Source: Burkholderiaceae bacterium
GTDB taxonomy: Bacteria > Pseudomonadota > Gammaproteobacteria > Burkholderiales > Burkholderiaceae_D
DNA length: 64,000 nucleotides
Assembly (NCBI GenBank): GCA_030157545.1
Contig: JAOAUN010000025.1
Location: forward strand, 124,001-188,000
Direction: 5' to 3'
A model generated the notes under the pieces. The model was not told the origin of the DNA. It did not search any database and saw nothing but the letters and a program-made list of their open reading frames with translations. Within the stretch, counting starts at the first letter, position 1; the number at the start of each line of letters is the position of its first letter. Below are positions 53,784-61,599 of this stretch, piece after piece. The position numbers were made by a program, and so were the translations under genes.

Positions 53784-55283
53784 ATGAACAGCGACCTGCT
53801 CTATTCCGTGGCGCAAGTGCGCGCCATTGAGCAGGACGCCCTTTCTCTCCTTCCTGCCGGCACGCTGATGCAGCGCGCTGGCCGCGCCGTTGCCGATGCG
53901 GCGCTGCTGATGCTGCCTGCGACAGACAAACAGAGTGTGCTGGTTGCAGCCGGACCCGGCAACAACGGTGGAGACGCACTCGAAGCGGCGGCTTTGCTCG
54001 CGCAGGCAGGACACCACGTTGCCGTCGTTCTGCTGGCAGATCCGCAGGCTTTACCGTCCGACGCGCAAGCATCGCTGGCACGTGCGCGTGCCAGCACCGC
54101 CCAGTTCATTGACTTGCAAACTGCCTTTAGCAAGCCGCGCTGGAGTCTGGTGCTGGATGGTTTGTTCGGCATCGGCTTGACACGTCCTTTGCAAGGCCCG
54201 TATCAGCAGCTGGTTGCCTTTATTAATGCCCTGTCCTGCCCAGTGCTTGCCATCGACATACCTAGCGGGCTCGATGCTGACAGCGGCGCCATCGTCGGCC
54301 CCGACGGTGTAGCAGTTATCGCCAGCAAGACGCTGACTTTCATTGCCAACAAGCCGGGCCTGCATACGGCACACGGTCGTGATTGCGCTGGTGTTGTTGA
54401 GGTCAATGATCTGCAGATTGATGCGCACTTAGTTATCAAGCCTTGCGCCGAATTGAACCGCTGTCCTCTGTTCGCTGCCGCCGCTCGTCCCCGAACGCAT
54501 GCCTCTCACAAAGGCAGTTATGGCGACGTTGCGATTGTGGGTGGTGCGGAGGGCATGGCAGGCGCAGTGATCTTGTCGGCTCGCATGGCAGCCTATGCCG
54601 GTGCCGGCCGTGTGTTCGCCGGCTTCGTTGGCCCTGCCCTTGCGTATGACAGCTTGCAGCCTGAACTGATGTGTCGGCCTGCTGCAGCGCTTGATATGTC
54701 ACGTGGCGTGCTTGTGCTTGGTCCTGGCATGGGAACTTCGCGTGTCGCACATGATTTGCTGTCAAAAGCTTTAGGTAGCTTGCAGCCACTGGTACTGGAT
54801 GCTGACGCACTCAATTTGCTGGCAGCCGAACCGTCATCGCAAGCCAGGCTGGCGGCGCGGCGCGCACCTGTTTTGCTGACACCGCATCCACTGGAAGCGG
54901 CACGCCTGCTAGCTTGCAGCGCAGAAGCCATTCAGGCTGATCGCTTGCATGCAGCAGCGACGCTGGCAAAAAAACTGCAAGCGGTCGTCATACTCAAGGG
55001 TTCAGGCAGCGTCATTGCACATCCGGATAGTCGGCTCGTCATCAACAGCACCGGCAATCCGGCGCTGGCGACAGCCGGTAGCGGCGACGTGCTCGCAGGC
55101 TTGTGCGGAGCGCTGCTCGCGCAGCACTGGCCTTTGTGGGAGGCCGCGCTTGCCGCCCCTTACCTGCATGGCGCTGCTGCAGACGAACTGGTCGCGCAAG
55201 GCACGGGGCCAGCAGGACTGACCGCCAGTGAATTACTGCCGGCGATCCGCACCGGCCTGAACCGGCTGAGTCTGGCATCGTAA
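53784..55283 (+). CDS. nnr: Bifunctional NAD(P)HX epimerase/dehydratase (NnrE-NnrD fusion)
   Basis: The 499-residue fusion repairs hydrated NADH and NADPH. The N-terminal epimerase (YjeF-N) has GPGNNGGDALEAA at about 57-69 and LDGLFGIGLTRP; the C-terminal dehydratase (YjeF-C) has HKGSYGDVAIVGGAEGMAGAVILSARMAAYAGAG, LGPGMGTS and GNPALATAGSGDVLAGLCGALLAQ. The two-domain order is standard in proteobacteria. It follows the D-amino-acid dehydrogenase-like gene with an 8-base gap. Its last 50 bases overlap the convergent methylglyoxal-synthase-like gene. Confidence 0.95.
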   Translation: MNSDLLYSVAQVRAIEQDALSLLPAGTLMQRAGRAVADAALLMLPATDKQSVLVAAGPGNNGGDALEAAALLAQAGHHVAVVLLADPQALPSDAQASLARARASTAQFIDLQTAFSKPRWSLVLDGLFGIGLTRPLQGPYQQLVAFINALSCPVLAIDIPSGLDADSGAIVGPDGVAVIASKTLTFIANKPGLHTAHGRDCAGVVEVNDLQIDAHLVIKPCAELNRCPLFAAAARPRTHASHKGSYGDVAIVGGAEGMAGAVILSARMAAYAGAGRVFAGFVGPALAYDSLQPELMCRPAAALDMSRGVLVLGPGMGTSRVAHDLLSKALGSLQPLVLDADALNLLAAEPSSQARLAARRAPVLLTPHPLEAARLLACSAEAIQADRLHAAATLAKKLQAVVILKGSGSVIAHPDSRLVINSTGNPALATAGSGDVLAGLCGALLAQHWPLWEAALAAPYLHGAAADELVAQGTGPAGLTASELLPAIRTGLNRLSLAS

Positions 55284-56156
55284 CTGCATCAGCTGGCACC
55301 AGCGCTGAGCAAATTTCAAGTCAGTCACACAACTGGCGTAATCGGTAAAAGTGCGCGCTGCGCGTTCAAGCAACTGAATATCGGCTTCATGCTGACGCGC
55401 GACATGCGGATCTTCCAGAAACAGCATGCGGCGGCATTGCCGGTCCAGAATCAGTTCGGCAATTTGCGCGTCGCCTCCAAGCGGGCCAGACAGCAAAGGC
55501 TTGACCCAGTTGCGACCTGCATCTTTACCTTTAATGCGCATTGCCAGTTCATTGAGTAAGCCGCCGGTAGTGCCCGTGGCGAAACGGTTTGCGAAGCGAT
55601 CGAAAAAATCAAAATGCTGCTCAACCAGAGCGAGCATGGATGCCTTCATTGCATCATGTGCGACCAGCGCGATGGCTTCGTTGCCCAGATCGAAAACTGA
55701 CTCCAAAGAAGGATCAGGCGCTGCGCCCAGTGCAATCGATTCCAGCTCGAAAAATTCGCGCGCCCCGGCCAGCGTCGACAAAAAAGGTTTGCCATGAATG
55801 ATGCACTGACGTTTCAATGCGACGGCTTCCGGAAAGGTAGAGGAAGGATCGACCGGATCAATCAAATAAATCACCGCATCGAGTCCTCGCGATGCATCGC
55901 TGTCGACCACGCGCGCGACCAGCCGCATCAGTCCGCCTTCACGGCCATAGGGCAAACCTTCTATATACGGATAGCCTTCCAGCAGCTGCTGACTGCGCAT
56001 GGCGTCGAGCGTGCGACCGACCACCATCAACTGTGGCTGTAAGTGTTCGACGATGGCTACGCGCGAACCTTGAAGTAGTTTTGCCAGCGCAGACTCTGCA
56101 TTGGTCAAATGCGCACGATTGGCAGCGAGCCCGATTCGATAGCGTGACTGATTCAT
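55233..56156 (-). CDS. Tandem methylglyoxal synthase-like protein
   Basis: This 307-residue protein consists of two domains of the methylglyoxal synthase fold. The C-terminal one (about 155-270) keeps VAHD (165-168), ATGTTGG (193-199), SGPLGGD (223-229) and HEAD (256-259), matching the active residues of E. coli MgsA. The N-terminal one (about 1-145) has the shape IGLAANRAH...YLIDPVDPSSTFPEAVALKR but lacks ATGTTG and SGPLGGD and probably is not catalytic. E. coli MgsA has a single domain of about 150 residues. Methylglyoxal synthase converts dihydroxyacetone phosphate to methylglyoxal when phosphate is low. It starts four bases inside the ATPase gene stop and converges on nnr. Confidence 0.86.
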   Translation of the reverse strand: MNQSRYRIGLAANRAHLTNAESALAKLLQGSRVAIVEHLQPQLMVVGRTLDAMRSQQLLEGYPYIEGLPYGREGGLMRLVARVVDSDASRGLDAVIYLIDPVDPSSTFPEAVALKRQCIIHGKPFLSTLAGAREFFELESIALGAAPDPSLESVFDLGNEAIALVAHDAMKASMLALVEQHFDFFDRFANRFATGTTGGLLNELAMRIKGKDAGRNWVKPLLSGPLGGDAQIAELILDRQCRRMLFLEDPHVARQHEADIQLLERAARTFTDYASCVTDLKFAQRWCQLMQLRCQTQPVQAGADRRQ

Positions 56157-56851
56157 GCTGTTTGCGCTTCAACCAGCTGACCCGCTGCAATGGTAATGGT
56201 GCGCTGGCATAAGGCGGCGATGGCGGCATCATGCGTCACCAGCACCAGGGTCGAGCCATGCTCGCGGTTGAGCTCGAACATTAATTGAATCACGGCAGCG
56301 CCGGTGACGGCATCAAGGCTGCCCGTGGGTTCATCGGCCAGCAGCAATGGTGGCTCAGTCACGAATGCACGCGCCAGTGCCACACGCTGCTGCTCGCCGC
56401 CCGACATGAATTTGGGATAGTGGCCAAGCCGCTGTTGCAAGCCTACGCGCGCCAGCATCGCTTGCGCTTTGCTGCGAGCGTCAGGATCGGCACGCAACTC
56501 CAGTGGCAGCATGACGTTTTCGAGTGCAGTCAGATGGGCCAGCAATTGAAACGACTGGAACACGAAACCAAGGCCGGTTTTGCGGACGGCAGCGCGGCCA
56601 TCTTCGTTCAGTGAAAACAGGTCGGTGCCATTGATGCGAACAGAGCCGGAGCTTGGTGTGTCTAGTCCGGCCAGTAAGCCGAGCAAGGTTGACTTGCCCG
56701 AGCCGGAAGCGCCGACAATAGCCAGCGTACCCCCGGCGCGCACGGTAAAATTGACATCTTTAAGTATGGTTAACTCACCACTGGCATCGGCTACTTTTTT
56801 GGTGAGACCGTTTACTTCTATCATGGGCAAAGTCAGGGAGTGTTCTGTCAT
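56153..56851 (-). CDS. ABC transporter ATP-binding protein YbbA-like
   Basis: The 232-residue ATPase has Walker [14 protein letters not shown]-loop FQSFQLL, signature [15 protein letters not shown] and Walker [13 protein letters not shown]. The LolD/MacB/YbbA-type ATPase of E. coli is also divergent to tesA, hence the name. The gene lacks a permease partner of the YbbP type in the window: the next gene downstream is the methylglyoxal-synthase-like one. The ATG at 56851 overlaps the start of tesA on the other strand (the palindrome CATG). Alternative start 56824; neither has a clear ribosome site. The open frame extends far upstream but reads through tesA and is spurious there. Confidence 0.88.
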   Translation of the reverse strand: MTEHSLTLPMIEVNGLTKKVADASGELTILKDVNFTVRAGGTLAIVGASGSGKSTLLGLLAGLDTPSSGSVRINGTDLFSLNEDGRAAVRKTGLGFVFQSFQLLAHLTALENVMLPLELRADPDARSKAQAMLARVGLQQRLGHYPKFMSGGEQQRVALARAFVTEPPLLLADEPTGSLDAVTGAAVIQLMFELNREHGSTLVLVTHDAAIAALCQRTITIAAGQLVEAQTA

Positions 56852-57518
56852 GCAAGCTAAACAAGGACTGCGTGGGCAAATAGGGAACAAGGCAGCCGTA
56901 TGGGCTGCCTTGCTGCTAGGGATGCTGACTCTATTATTGATCATGGCATCAATGCCTGCGTATTCTGCATCAAAAACCGTGCTGGTGCTCGGCGACAGCC
57001 TGTCGGCGGAATATGGGCTGCCTCGTGGGAGCGGCTGGGTCACCCTGATGCAGAATCGCTTGCGCGCTGAAAAATTCGACGCCAATGTCGTCAATGCCAG
57101 CATCAGCGGCGAGACAACGTCCGGTGGCAAGGCAAGACTGCCAGCCCTGTTGCAGCAACAACGCCCTGCTATTGTGATACTCGAACTCGGCGGCAATGAT
57201 GGCTTGCGCGGCTTGTCGCTGGCAGCGACCCAGGCCAATCTGCGTGAAATGGTCAGGCTGTCGACAGCCAGTGGCGCGCAGGTGCTGCTGGTCGGCATGC
57301 AAATACCGCCGAATTATGGCGTTGATTACAGCAAGCGCTTCGCAGCGATGTTTCATGGTCTGGGTCGCGAAAAGGGAGTCAAGCTAGTGCCGTTTCTGCT
57401 CGCCGGCATGGAAGATTCCGAAGACTTTTTCCAGTCCGACCGGATTCATCCTAACCAGCAGGCGCAGCCGCTGTTGCTCGACAATGTATGGCCGCAACTG
57501 AAATCTTTTTTCAAATAA
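56850..57518 (+). CDS. tesA: Periplasmic GDSL arylesterase/thioesterase TesA
   Basis: The 222-residue SGNH hydrolase has a signal-anchor or signal peptide (hydrophobic 15-35, ending SA), then TVLVLGDSLSAEYG with the nucleophile Ser at about 50, block III GGNDGLRG, and the catalytic DRIHPNQQAQ. TesA-type proteins hydrolyse esters and acyl thioesters in the periplasm. AGGGAG lies nine bases before ATG 56850. The frame is open upstream to 56580, but that region is the opposite-strand ATPase gene. It is followed 16 bases later by mnmH, so the two may form an operon, as in E. coli. Confidence 0.93.
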   Translation: MQAKQGLRGQIGNKAAVWAALLLGMLTLLLIMASMPAYSASKTVLVLGDSLSAEYGLPRGSGWVTLMQNRLRAEKFDANVVNASISGETTSGGKARLPALLQQQRPAIVILELGGNDGLRGLSLAATQANLREMVRLSTASGAQVLLVGMQIPPNYGVDYSKRFAAMFHGLGREKGVKLVPFLLAGMEDSEDFFQSDRIHPNQQAQPLLLDNVWPQLKSFFK

Positions 57519-57534
57519 GTCAGGACAACAAGCC

Positions 57535-58635
57535 ATGAAATATCCGGCACTGCTGCCCGCCGATGAAGTGCTCGCGCAGCTCGATGCCTTCGACAGCATC
57601 ATTGATGTGCGTTCCGAATCCGAGTTCGCGCTCGACCATATTCCGGGCGCGATTAACTGCCCGGTACTGAATGATGACGAGCGCGTCGAGATTGGCACGC
57701 TCTACAAGCAAACCGGTGCCTTCGATGCAAAGCGGCGCGGCGCGGCGCTGGTCGCGCAAAATATTGCGAATGCCTTGCTTACCCATTTTCAGGACAAGCC
57801 ACGCGACTGGAAACCGCTGGTGTATTGCTGGCGTGGAGGTAACCGCAGCGGCGCGATGGCACATATTCTGGCCAAGATAGGCTGGCATGCTGTGCAGCTC
57901 GATGGCGGCTACAAGGAATACCGGCGCGCCGTGAATAGCCTGCTGGAGACCGTCCCTCAAGCTCTGACATTCAAGGTAATCTGCGGTACTACTGGCAGCG
58001 GCAAGAGCCGCTTACTGGAAACCCTGGCGGCTGCCGGCGCACAAGTGCTGGATCTGGAGCAGCTCGCTGCGCATCGCGGTTCGGTGCTGGGCAATTTGCC
58101 GCAAGAGCCGCAACCTTCGCAGAAAATGTTCGAGACGCGCATCTGGCAAGTGCTCAGGCAGTGTTCACCGGAACGAGTAGTGTTTGTCGAGTCAGAAAGT
58201 AAAAAAGTCGGCAACTTGCGGGTGCCGGAAAAGTTGATGGAAAAAATCCGTACATCGGACTGCATTGCACTCAATACACCCACCCGCTTGCGGGTCGCAC
58301 TGCTGATGGAAGACTACACACACTTCGTACAAGACGCCGCTTTGCTGGGCGAGCAGTTGCAACATCTGGTGGCGCTGCACGGGCATGACAAGATCAAAGG
58401 CTGGCAGGCAATGGCGAACGCGGGAGAGATGCCTACGCTGGTGCATCAGCTGCTTGAGCAGCATTATGATCCGGCGTATTTACGTTCGATAGACCGCAAC
58501 TTCACGCGCTATGGCATCGCACGCAAACTGGATCTGGAAGATATTTCTGCAGCAGCGTTTGACGCTGCTGCAGAAGACTTGATGCAAGACCAGCAAGCGG
58601 CGCCTGCTGGCGCCGCAGCGGAATTGCTGTTGTAG
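57535..58635 (+). CDS. mnmH: tRNA 2-selenouridine synthase MnmH (SelU/YbbB)
   Basis: This 366-residue enzyme replaces sulphur in 2-thiouridine of tRNA with selenium. The N-terminal rhodanese domain carries Cys98 in VYCWRGGNRSG, and the C-terminal P-loop domain has GTTGSGKSRLLE (151-162). Both are family hallmarks. It is encoded 16 bases after tesA, as in the enterobacterial tesA-ybbB arrangement. Selenophosphate is needed from SelD, which is not in the window. A palindromic element follows the stop codon. Confidence 0.94.
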   Translation: MKYPALLPADEVLAQLDAFDSIIDVRSESEFALDHIPGAINCPVLNDDERVEIGTLYKQTGAFDAKRRGAALVAQNIANALLTHFQDKPRDWKPLVYCWRGGNRSGAMAHILAKIGWHAVQLDGGYKEYRRAVNSLLETVPQALTFKVICGTTGSGKSRLLETLAAAGAQVLDLEQLAAHRGSVLGNLPQEPQPSQKMFETRIWQVLRQCSPERVVFVESESKKVGNLRVPEKLMEKIRTSDCIALNTPTRLRVALLMEDYTHFVQDAALLGEQLQHLVALHGHDKIKGWQAMANAGEMPTLVHQLLEQHYDPAYLRSIDRNFTRYGIARKLDLEDISAAAFDAAAEDLMQDQQAAPAGAAAELLL

Positions 58636-58676
58636 GCTTACTAAGAGCGTCTAAAAAAGCCACTAATCTTAAAACT

Positions 58677-58718
58677 GTCGTCCCAGCTTTCGTTGGGACG
58701 ACGCGTTGGGTTTTTTGT
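58677..58718 (+). repeat. Palindromic element, probable REP-like unit and terminator of mnmH
   Basis: GTCGTCCCA, loop GCTTTCG, TGGGACGAC is followed by GCGTTGGGTTTTTTG. It is 40 bases after the mnmH stop and in front of the convergent ppiD gene. The GTCGTCCC..TTCG..GGGACGAC form is like half of the inverted repeat at 25354, so it is probably a member of the same dispersed family. Confidence 0.65.
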
Positions 58719-58747
58719 TAGAGCGCCTAAATAGCTTACTGAATAGT

Positions 58748-60679
58748 TTACTGTGCCGCTGGTGCCGCTACTGTGGCTGGCTTGGCCGCAGCAACCGGTT
58801 TCAGGATTTCCGCTTTTGCACGCTTCTTGACCACGCCAAGGTAAGCCGACATTTCTTGCGCAGCAAGGAATTCATCGACCTGCTGCTGCTCTGCCTTCAT
58901 GTTGACTTCATCAACTGCATCAGCGGCGACCGAATTGATCCTGTAGATGCTGTAGCCACGACCTGGTAAGGCCACACCGACATAGGCAGGCAAGTTCGTG
59001 ATATCGGCTTTCATGATGGCTGCCATTGCCTGGCCCGGCACGCCATCGGCCTTATTGCGCGAAACCGCGAGGTTTGCGCCAAATTCACCCACTGCACCAG
59101 CGCGCACTTCTGCCAGCTTTGCTTCGCCGGCTTTCTTTGCCAACTGTTCCGCTTCGATGTTAGTGAGGCGCTCTTCCACTACGGTCTTGACTTCAGCCAG
59201 CGGGCTTTTCGTCACAGGCTTGTATTCAAGCACACGGCCAGCTACCAGCACATTCGGCGCGACTTCAATAGCTTCAGTATTGCGCTTGTTGCGGGTCGCT
59301 TCGTCGGCAAATAAAGCTGCGAGGAATTTCGGTTGGTTGAATGCGGCGCCCTTTGGCAAGGCCGGGTTCGGTTTGCGCGTCAGGCTGGAGACAGTTTCAA
59401 TCTTCAGGCCCAGTTTGTCAGCAGCGGGCTTCAAGCTGTCGGACTGCTCATAGACCATGTTGGTGAACTGCTCTGTCATCTCGGCAAATTTCTTGCCGGC
59501 TTGCTGGCGCTTGATCTCGTCAACAATGTTGTCTTTGACTTCGGCCATGCTGCGTATTGCAGCCGGCTTGATCGCGGTCAGGCGAATGATGTGGTAACCG
59601 AAATCGGACTCGACCAAGTCGCTGACCTCGCCCTCCTTCAATTTGTAAGCGGCGTCTTCAAAGGGCTTGACCATCATGCCCTTGCCAAAGAAGTCGAGGT
59701 CACCACCGCGTTCGGCCGAGCCCGGGTCTTGTGAATTTTCTTTTGCCAGTTTGGCGAAATCACCTGGGGACTTGCGCAGTTGCGCGAGCAGTTTTTCTGC
59801 CTTCGCCTTGGCATTGGCGTTTTCACCAACGGAAGCAGCCTTGCCGGCCGAGATCAGGATATGGCTGGCACGACGCTGCTCTTCAGTTTTATAGCGGGCG
59901 AGATTCTGCTCGTAATAGGTTTTGACATCGGCGTCGTCCACTTTGATTTGCGACTCGACGAGCTCGCCGGACAAAACTACGTATTCGGCCTTGATGGTCT
60001 CGGGGATTTCAAACTGGGCTGCGTTCTTTTTGTAATACTCTTCCAGCATCGCGTCGGTCAGGTTGACTTGCGACTTGAAGGCCGCTGGCGTGAAGGGCAA
60101 TTCCTGTACGTTGCGCACTTGCTGGTTCAATGTCGCGATACGGGACGCAACAGTTTTGGGCGAGAAGGCCGTGCCCTGTATGACGGCATTGGTCTGCTGG
60201 ATGGCGAGGTCGCGGCGCAGGCCGGCTTCGAATTTGTCCGGCGTCATGCCCTGCGCTGCGAGCAGTGCCTTATAGCGCTCTTTATCAAATTTTCCATCAG
60301 CGTCGGTCAGGCCTTGAATCTCGACTATGGTTTTGCGCACGGTGTCGTCGGAGACAGTCAGGTAATTGTCGGCGACGTAAGCGGCCAGCGCTTTTTGTGC
60401 GATGAGGTTGTCGAGCACGCCCTGCCGCGCTTCGGGCGTATCAAACATGGCCGGATTGAATTGTTCGCCAAACATTTGGCGGAAGCGGTCGAGCTGACGG
60501 CTTTGCGCAGCGGTCCATTCTTGCTGTGAGATGCTCTGGCCGGCGACTTTGGCCACTGGCTCGTCGCGGTCACTCATGCGCGTGTAGCTCTCGAGTCCGA
60601 AGAAGGCGAAGGATGGGAAAATAATTAGCAGCAGCAAAAACTGCATCAGGCGACGATGGGTACGAATAAATTCAAGCAT
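58748..60679 (-). CDS. ppiD: Periplasmic folding chaperone/isomerase PpiD
   Basis: The 643-residue inner-membrane-anchored protein has a single helix at about 11-30 (RLMQFLLLLIIFPSFAFFGLES). A SurA-like N-terminal domain follows, then a parvulin domain at about 265-370 (YKTEEQRRASHILISAGKAA, DFAKLAKENSQDPGSAERGGDLDFFGKGMMVKPFEDAAY, LVESDFGYHIIRLT), and a long C-terminal part. It assists folding of outer membrane proteins exported by Sec. The position next to tRNA genes, hupB and lon (lon-hupB-[tRNA]-ppiD order) matches a conserved proteobacterial layout. It ends in a run of Ala-rich residues. Confidence 0.94.
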   Translation of the reverse strand: MLEFIRTHRRLMQFLLLLIIFPSFAFFGLESYTRMSDRDEPVAKVAGQSISQQEWTAAQSRQLDRFRQMFGEQFNPAMFDTPEARQGVLDNLIAQKALAAYVADNYLTVSDDTVRKTIVEIQGLTDADGKFDKERYKALLAAQGMTPDKFEAGLRRDLAIQQTNAVIQGTAFSPKTVASRIATLNQQVRNVQELPFTPAAFKSQVNLTDAMLEEYYKKNAAQFEIPETIKAEYVVLSGELVESQIKVDDADVKTYYEQNLARYKTEEQRRASHILISAGKAASVGENANAKAKAEKLLAQLRKSPGDFAKLAKENSQDPGSAERGGDLDFFGKGMMVKPFEDAAYKLKEGEVSDLVESDFGYHIIRLTAIKPAAIRSMAEVKDNIVDEIKRQQAGKKFAEMTEQFTNMVYEQSDSLKPAADKLGLKIETVSSLTRKPNPALPKGAAFNQPKFLAALFADEATRNKRNTEAIEVAPNVLVAGRVLEYKPVTKSPLAEVKTVVEERLTNIEAEQLAKKAGEAKLAEVRAGAVGEFGANLAVSRNKADGVPGQAMAAIMKADITNLPAYVGVALPGRGYSIYRINSVAADAVDEVNMKAEQQQVDEFLAAQEMSAYLGVVKKRAKAEILKPVAAAKPATVAAPAAQ

Positions 60680-60780
60680 AGTTCGCTACTCGAGAAGTTG
60701 TCTCTGAACCGGAATCAGGTTCCGGGCCATTTATTTTAAAAGCAAAATGACCAGCTATTTGACCAGTCACGTTGCATATG

Positions 60781-60808
60781 AAAAAAGGCGAACAAAGTTC
60801 GCCTTTTA
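60781..60808 (-). terminator. Terminator of the tRNA unit
   Basis: An AAAAGGCGAAC stem with GTTCGCCTTTT and an AAA loop is followed on the minus strand by a T run. It lies seven bases beyond tRNA-Asp and 100 bases before ppiD. Confidence 0.85.
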
Positions 60809-60814
60809 GTTTTT

Positions 60815-60891
60815 TGGCGGAGTGGACGGGACTCGAACCCGCGACCCCCGGCGTGACAGGCCGGTATTCTAACCAGCTGAACTACCACTCC
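60815..60891 (-). tRNA. tRNA-Asp (GTC)
   Basis: The 77-nt gene folds as a cloverleaf on the minus strand with a perfect 7-bp acceptor stem (GGAGTGG with CCACTCC), discriminator G and encoded CCA. The anticodon loop is CTGTCAC, so the anticodon is GTC for aspartate. The T-arm GCGGGTTCGAGTCCCGT is intact. It lies downstream of tRNA-Val in the same direction. Confidence 0.96.
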
Positions 60892-60923
60892 TTGTACTGC
60901 TGTGTTACTTGTTGCATGACTGT

Positions 60924-60999
60924 TGGTGGGTGCTGACGGGGTCGAACCGCCGACCTACGCCTTGTAAGGGCGCCGCTCTACCAACTGAGCTAAGCACCC
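60924..60999 (-). tRNA. tRNA-Val (TAC)
   Basis: The 76-nt gene folds on the minus strand with acceptor stem GGGTGCT/AGCACCC, discriminator A, and encoded CCA. The anticodon loop CTTACAA gives TAC for valine. The T-arm is CGGCGGTTCGACCCCGTC. It lies 70 bases after hupB on the same strand, so hupB-tRNA-Val-tRNA-Asp may be one transcript. Confidence 0.96.
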
Positions 61000-61070
61000 T
61001 ATGAAACTTTATATAAATCGTTTCAGCTTAGTCAGCCACACTGGCGTATGTCACTACGCCAGAAAGAGCG

Positions 61071-61343
61071 CTAGTTTACTGCATCTTTCAACGCTTTGCC
61101 AGGCTTAAATTTCGGCACCTTGGCGGCAGCGATTTGAATCTCTTCGCCGGTACGTGGATTTCTACCGACGCGTGCAGCACGAGCACCAACGGCGAAAGTG
61201 CCGAAGCCTGCAAGTGTGACTGAACCATCATGTTTCAAAGTCGATGTGACTGACTCGATCACCGCTTCGAGTGCTCTGGTGGCTGAAGCTTTTGAAATAT
61301 CTGCTGACTTGGCGATCTCATCAATCAATTCGGTTTTGTTCAC
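61071..61343 (-). CDS. hupB: DNA-binding protein HU-beta
   Basis: The 90-residue nucleoid protein starts with [19 protein letters not shown] when GTG 61343 is taken as start; GGGGG lies about seven bases upstream. The DNA-binding arm is in [26 protein letters not shown], followed by [14 protein letters not shown]. It bends and compacts DNA. Its position between lon and the tRNA/ppiD genes is the usual order in proteobacteria. A TTG two codons further upstream is not needed. Confidence 0.96.
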   Translation of the reverse strand: MNKTELIDEIAKSADISKASATRALEAVIESVTSTLKHDGSVTLAGFGTFAVGARAARVGRNPRTGEEIQIAAAKVPKFKPGKALKDAVN

Positions 61344-61554
61344 TGACAACCCCCTGGGAAATGGTGTTAACTCGCACCGGCAATTTACTTTTTATTTATG
61401 TATTATGCGCGGCAATTAATTGCAGAAATAACTGCAGCGCTCATTAGACTAGTCGCGCTGAATAGTGTCAAGAAATATGCGACGCTAAAGGCAGTTGAAT
61501 CGGGCTAATCGTACAAATATGTGTAAGTAAAAAGAATGCGTAAAAAAATGGCAT

Positions 61555-61584
61555 CAAAAAAAGCGCTCCGCAGAGCGCTTTTTT
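61555..61584 (-). terminator. Terminator of lon
   Basis: AAAAAAGCGCTC, loop, GAGCGCTTTTTT forms a strong stem with T-runs on both strands. It lies 16 bases past the lon stop codon, on the side of hupB. Confidence 0.92.
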
Positions 61585-61599
61585 AACGAAGATCATTGA

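Noticed and set aside
56852..57298. Upstream extension of the YbbA-like frame on the minus strand
   Set aside because: It is the antisense of tesA and has no ABC homology; the domain begins near 56824-56851.
58560..58625. GC-rich palindromes (GCAGCAGCGTTTGACGCTGCTGC and GGCGCC repeats) in mnmH
   Set aside because: They lie inside the coding region of mnmH; the likely terminator is the palindrome after the stop codon.
61041..61062. 8-bp hairpin between hupB and tRNA-Val
   Set aside because: It lacks a T-run on the minus strand, so it is probably a processing structure or chance, not a terminator.
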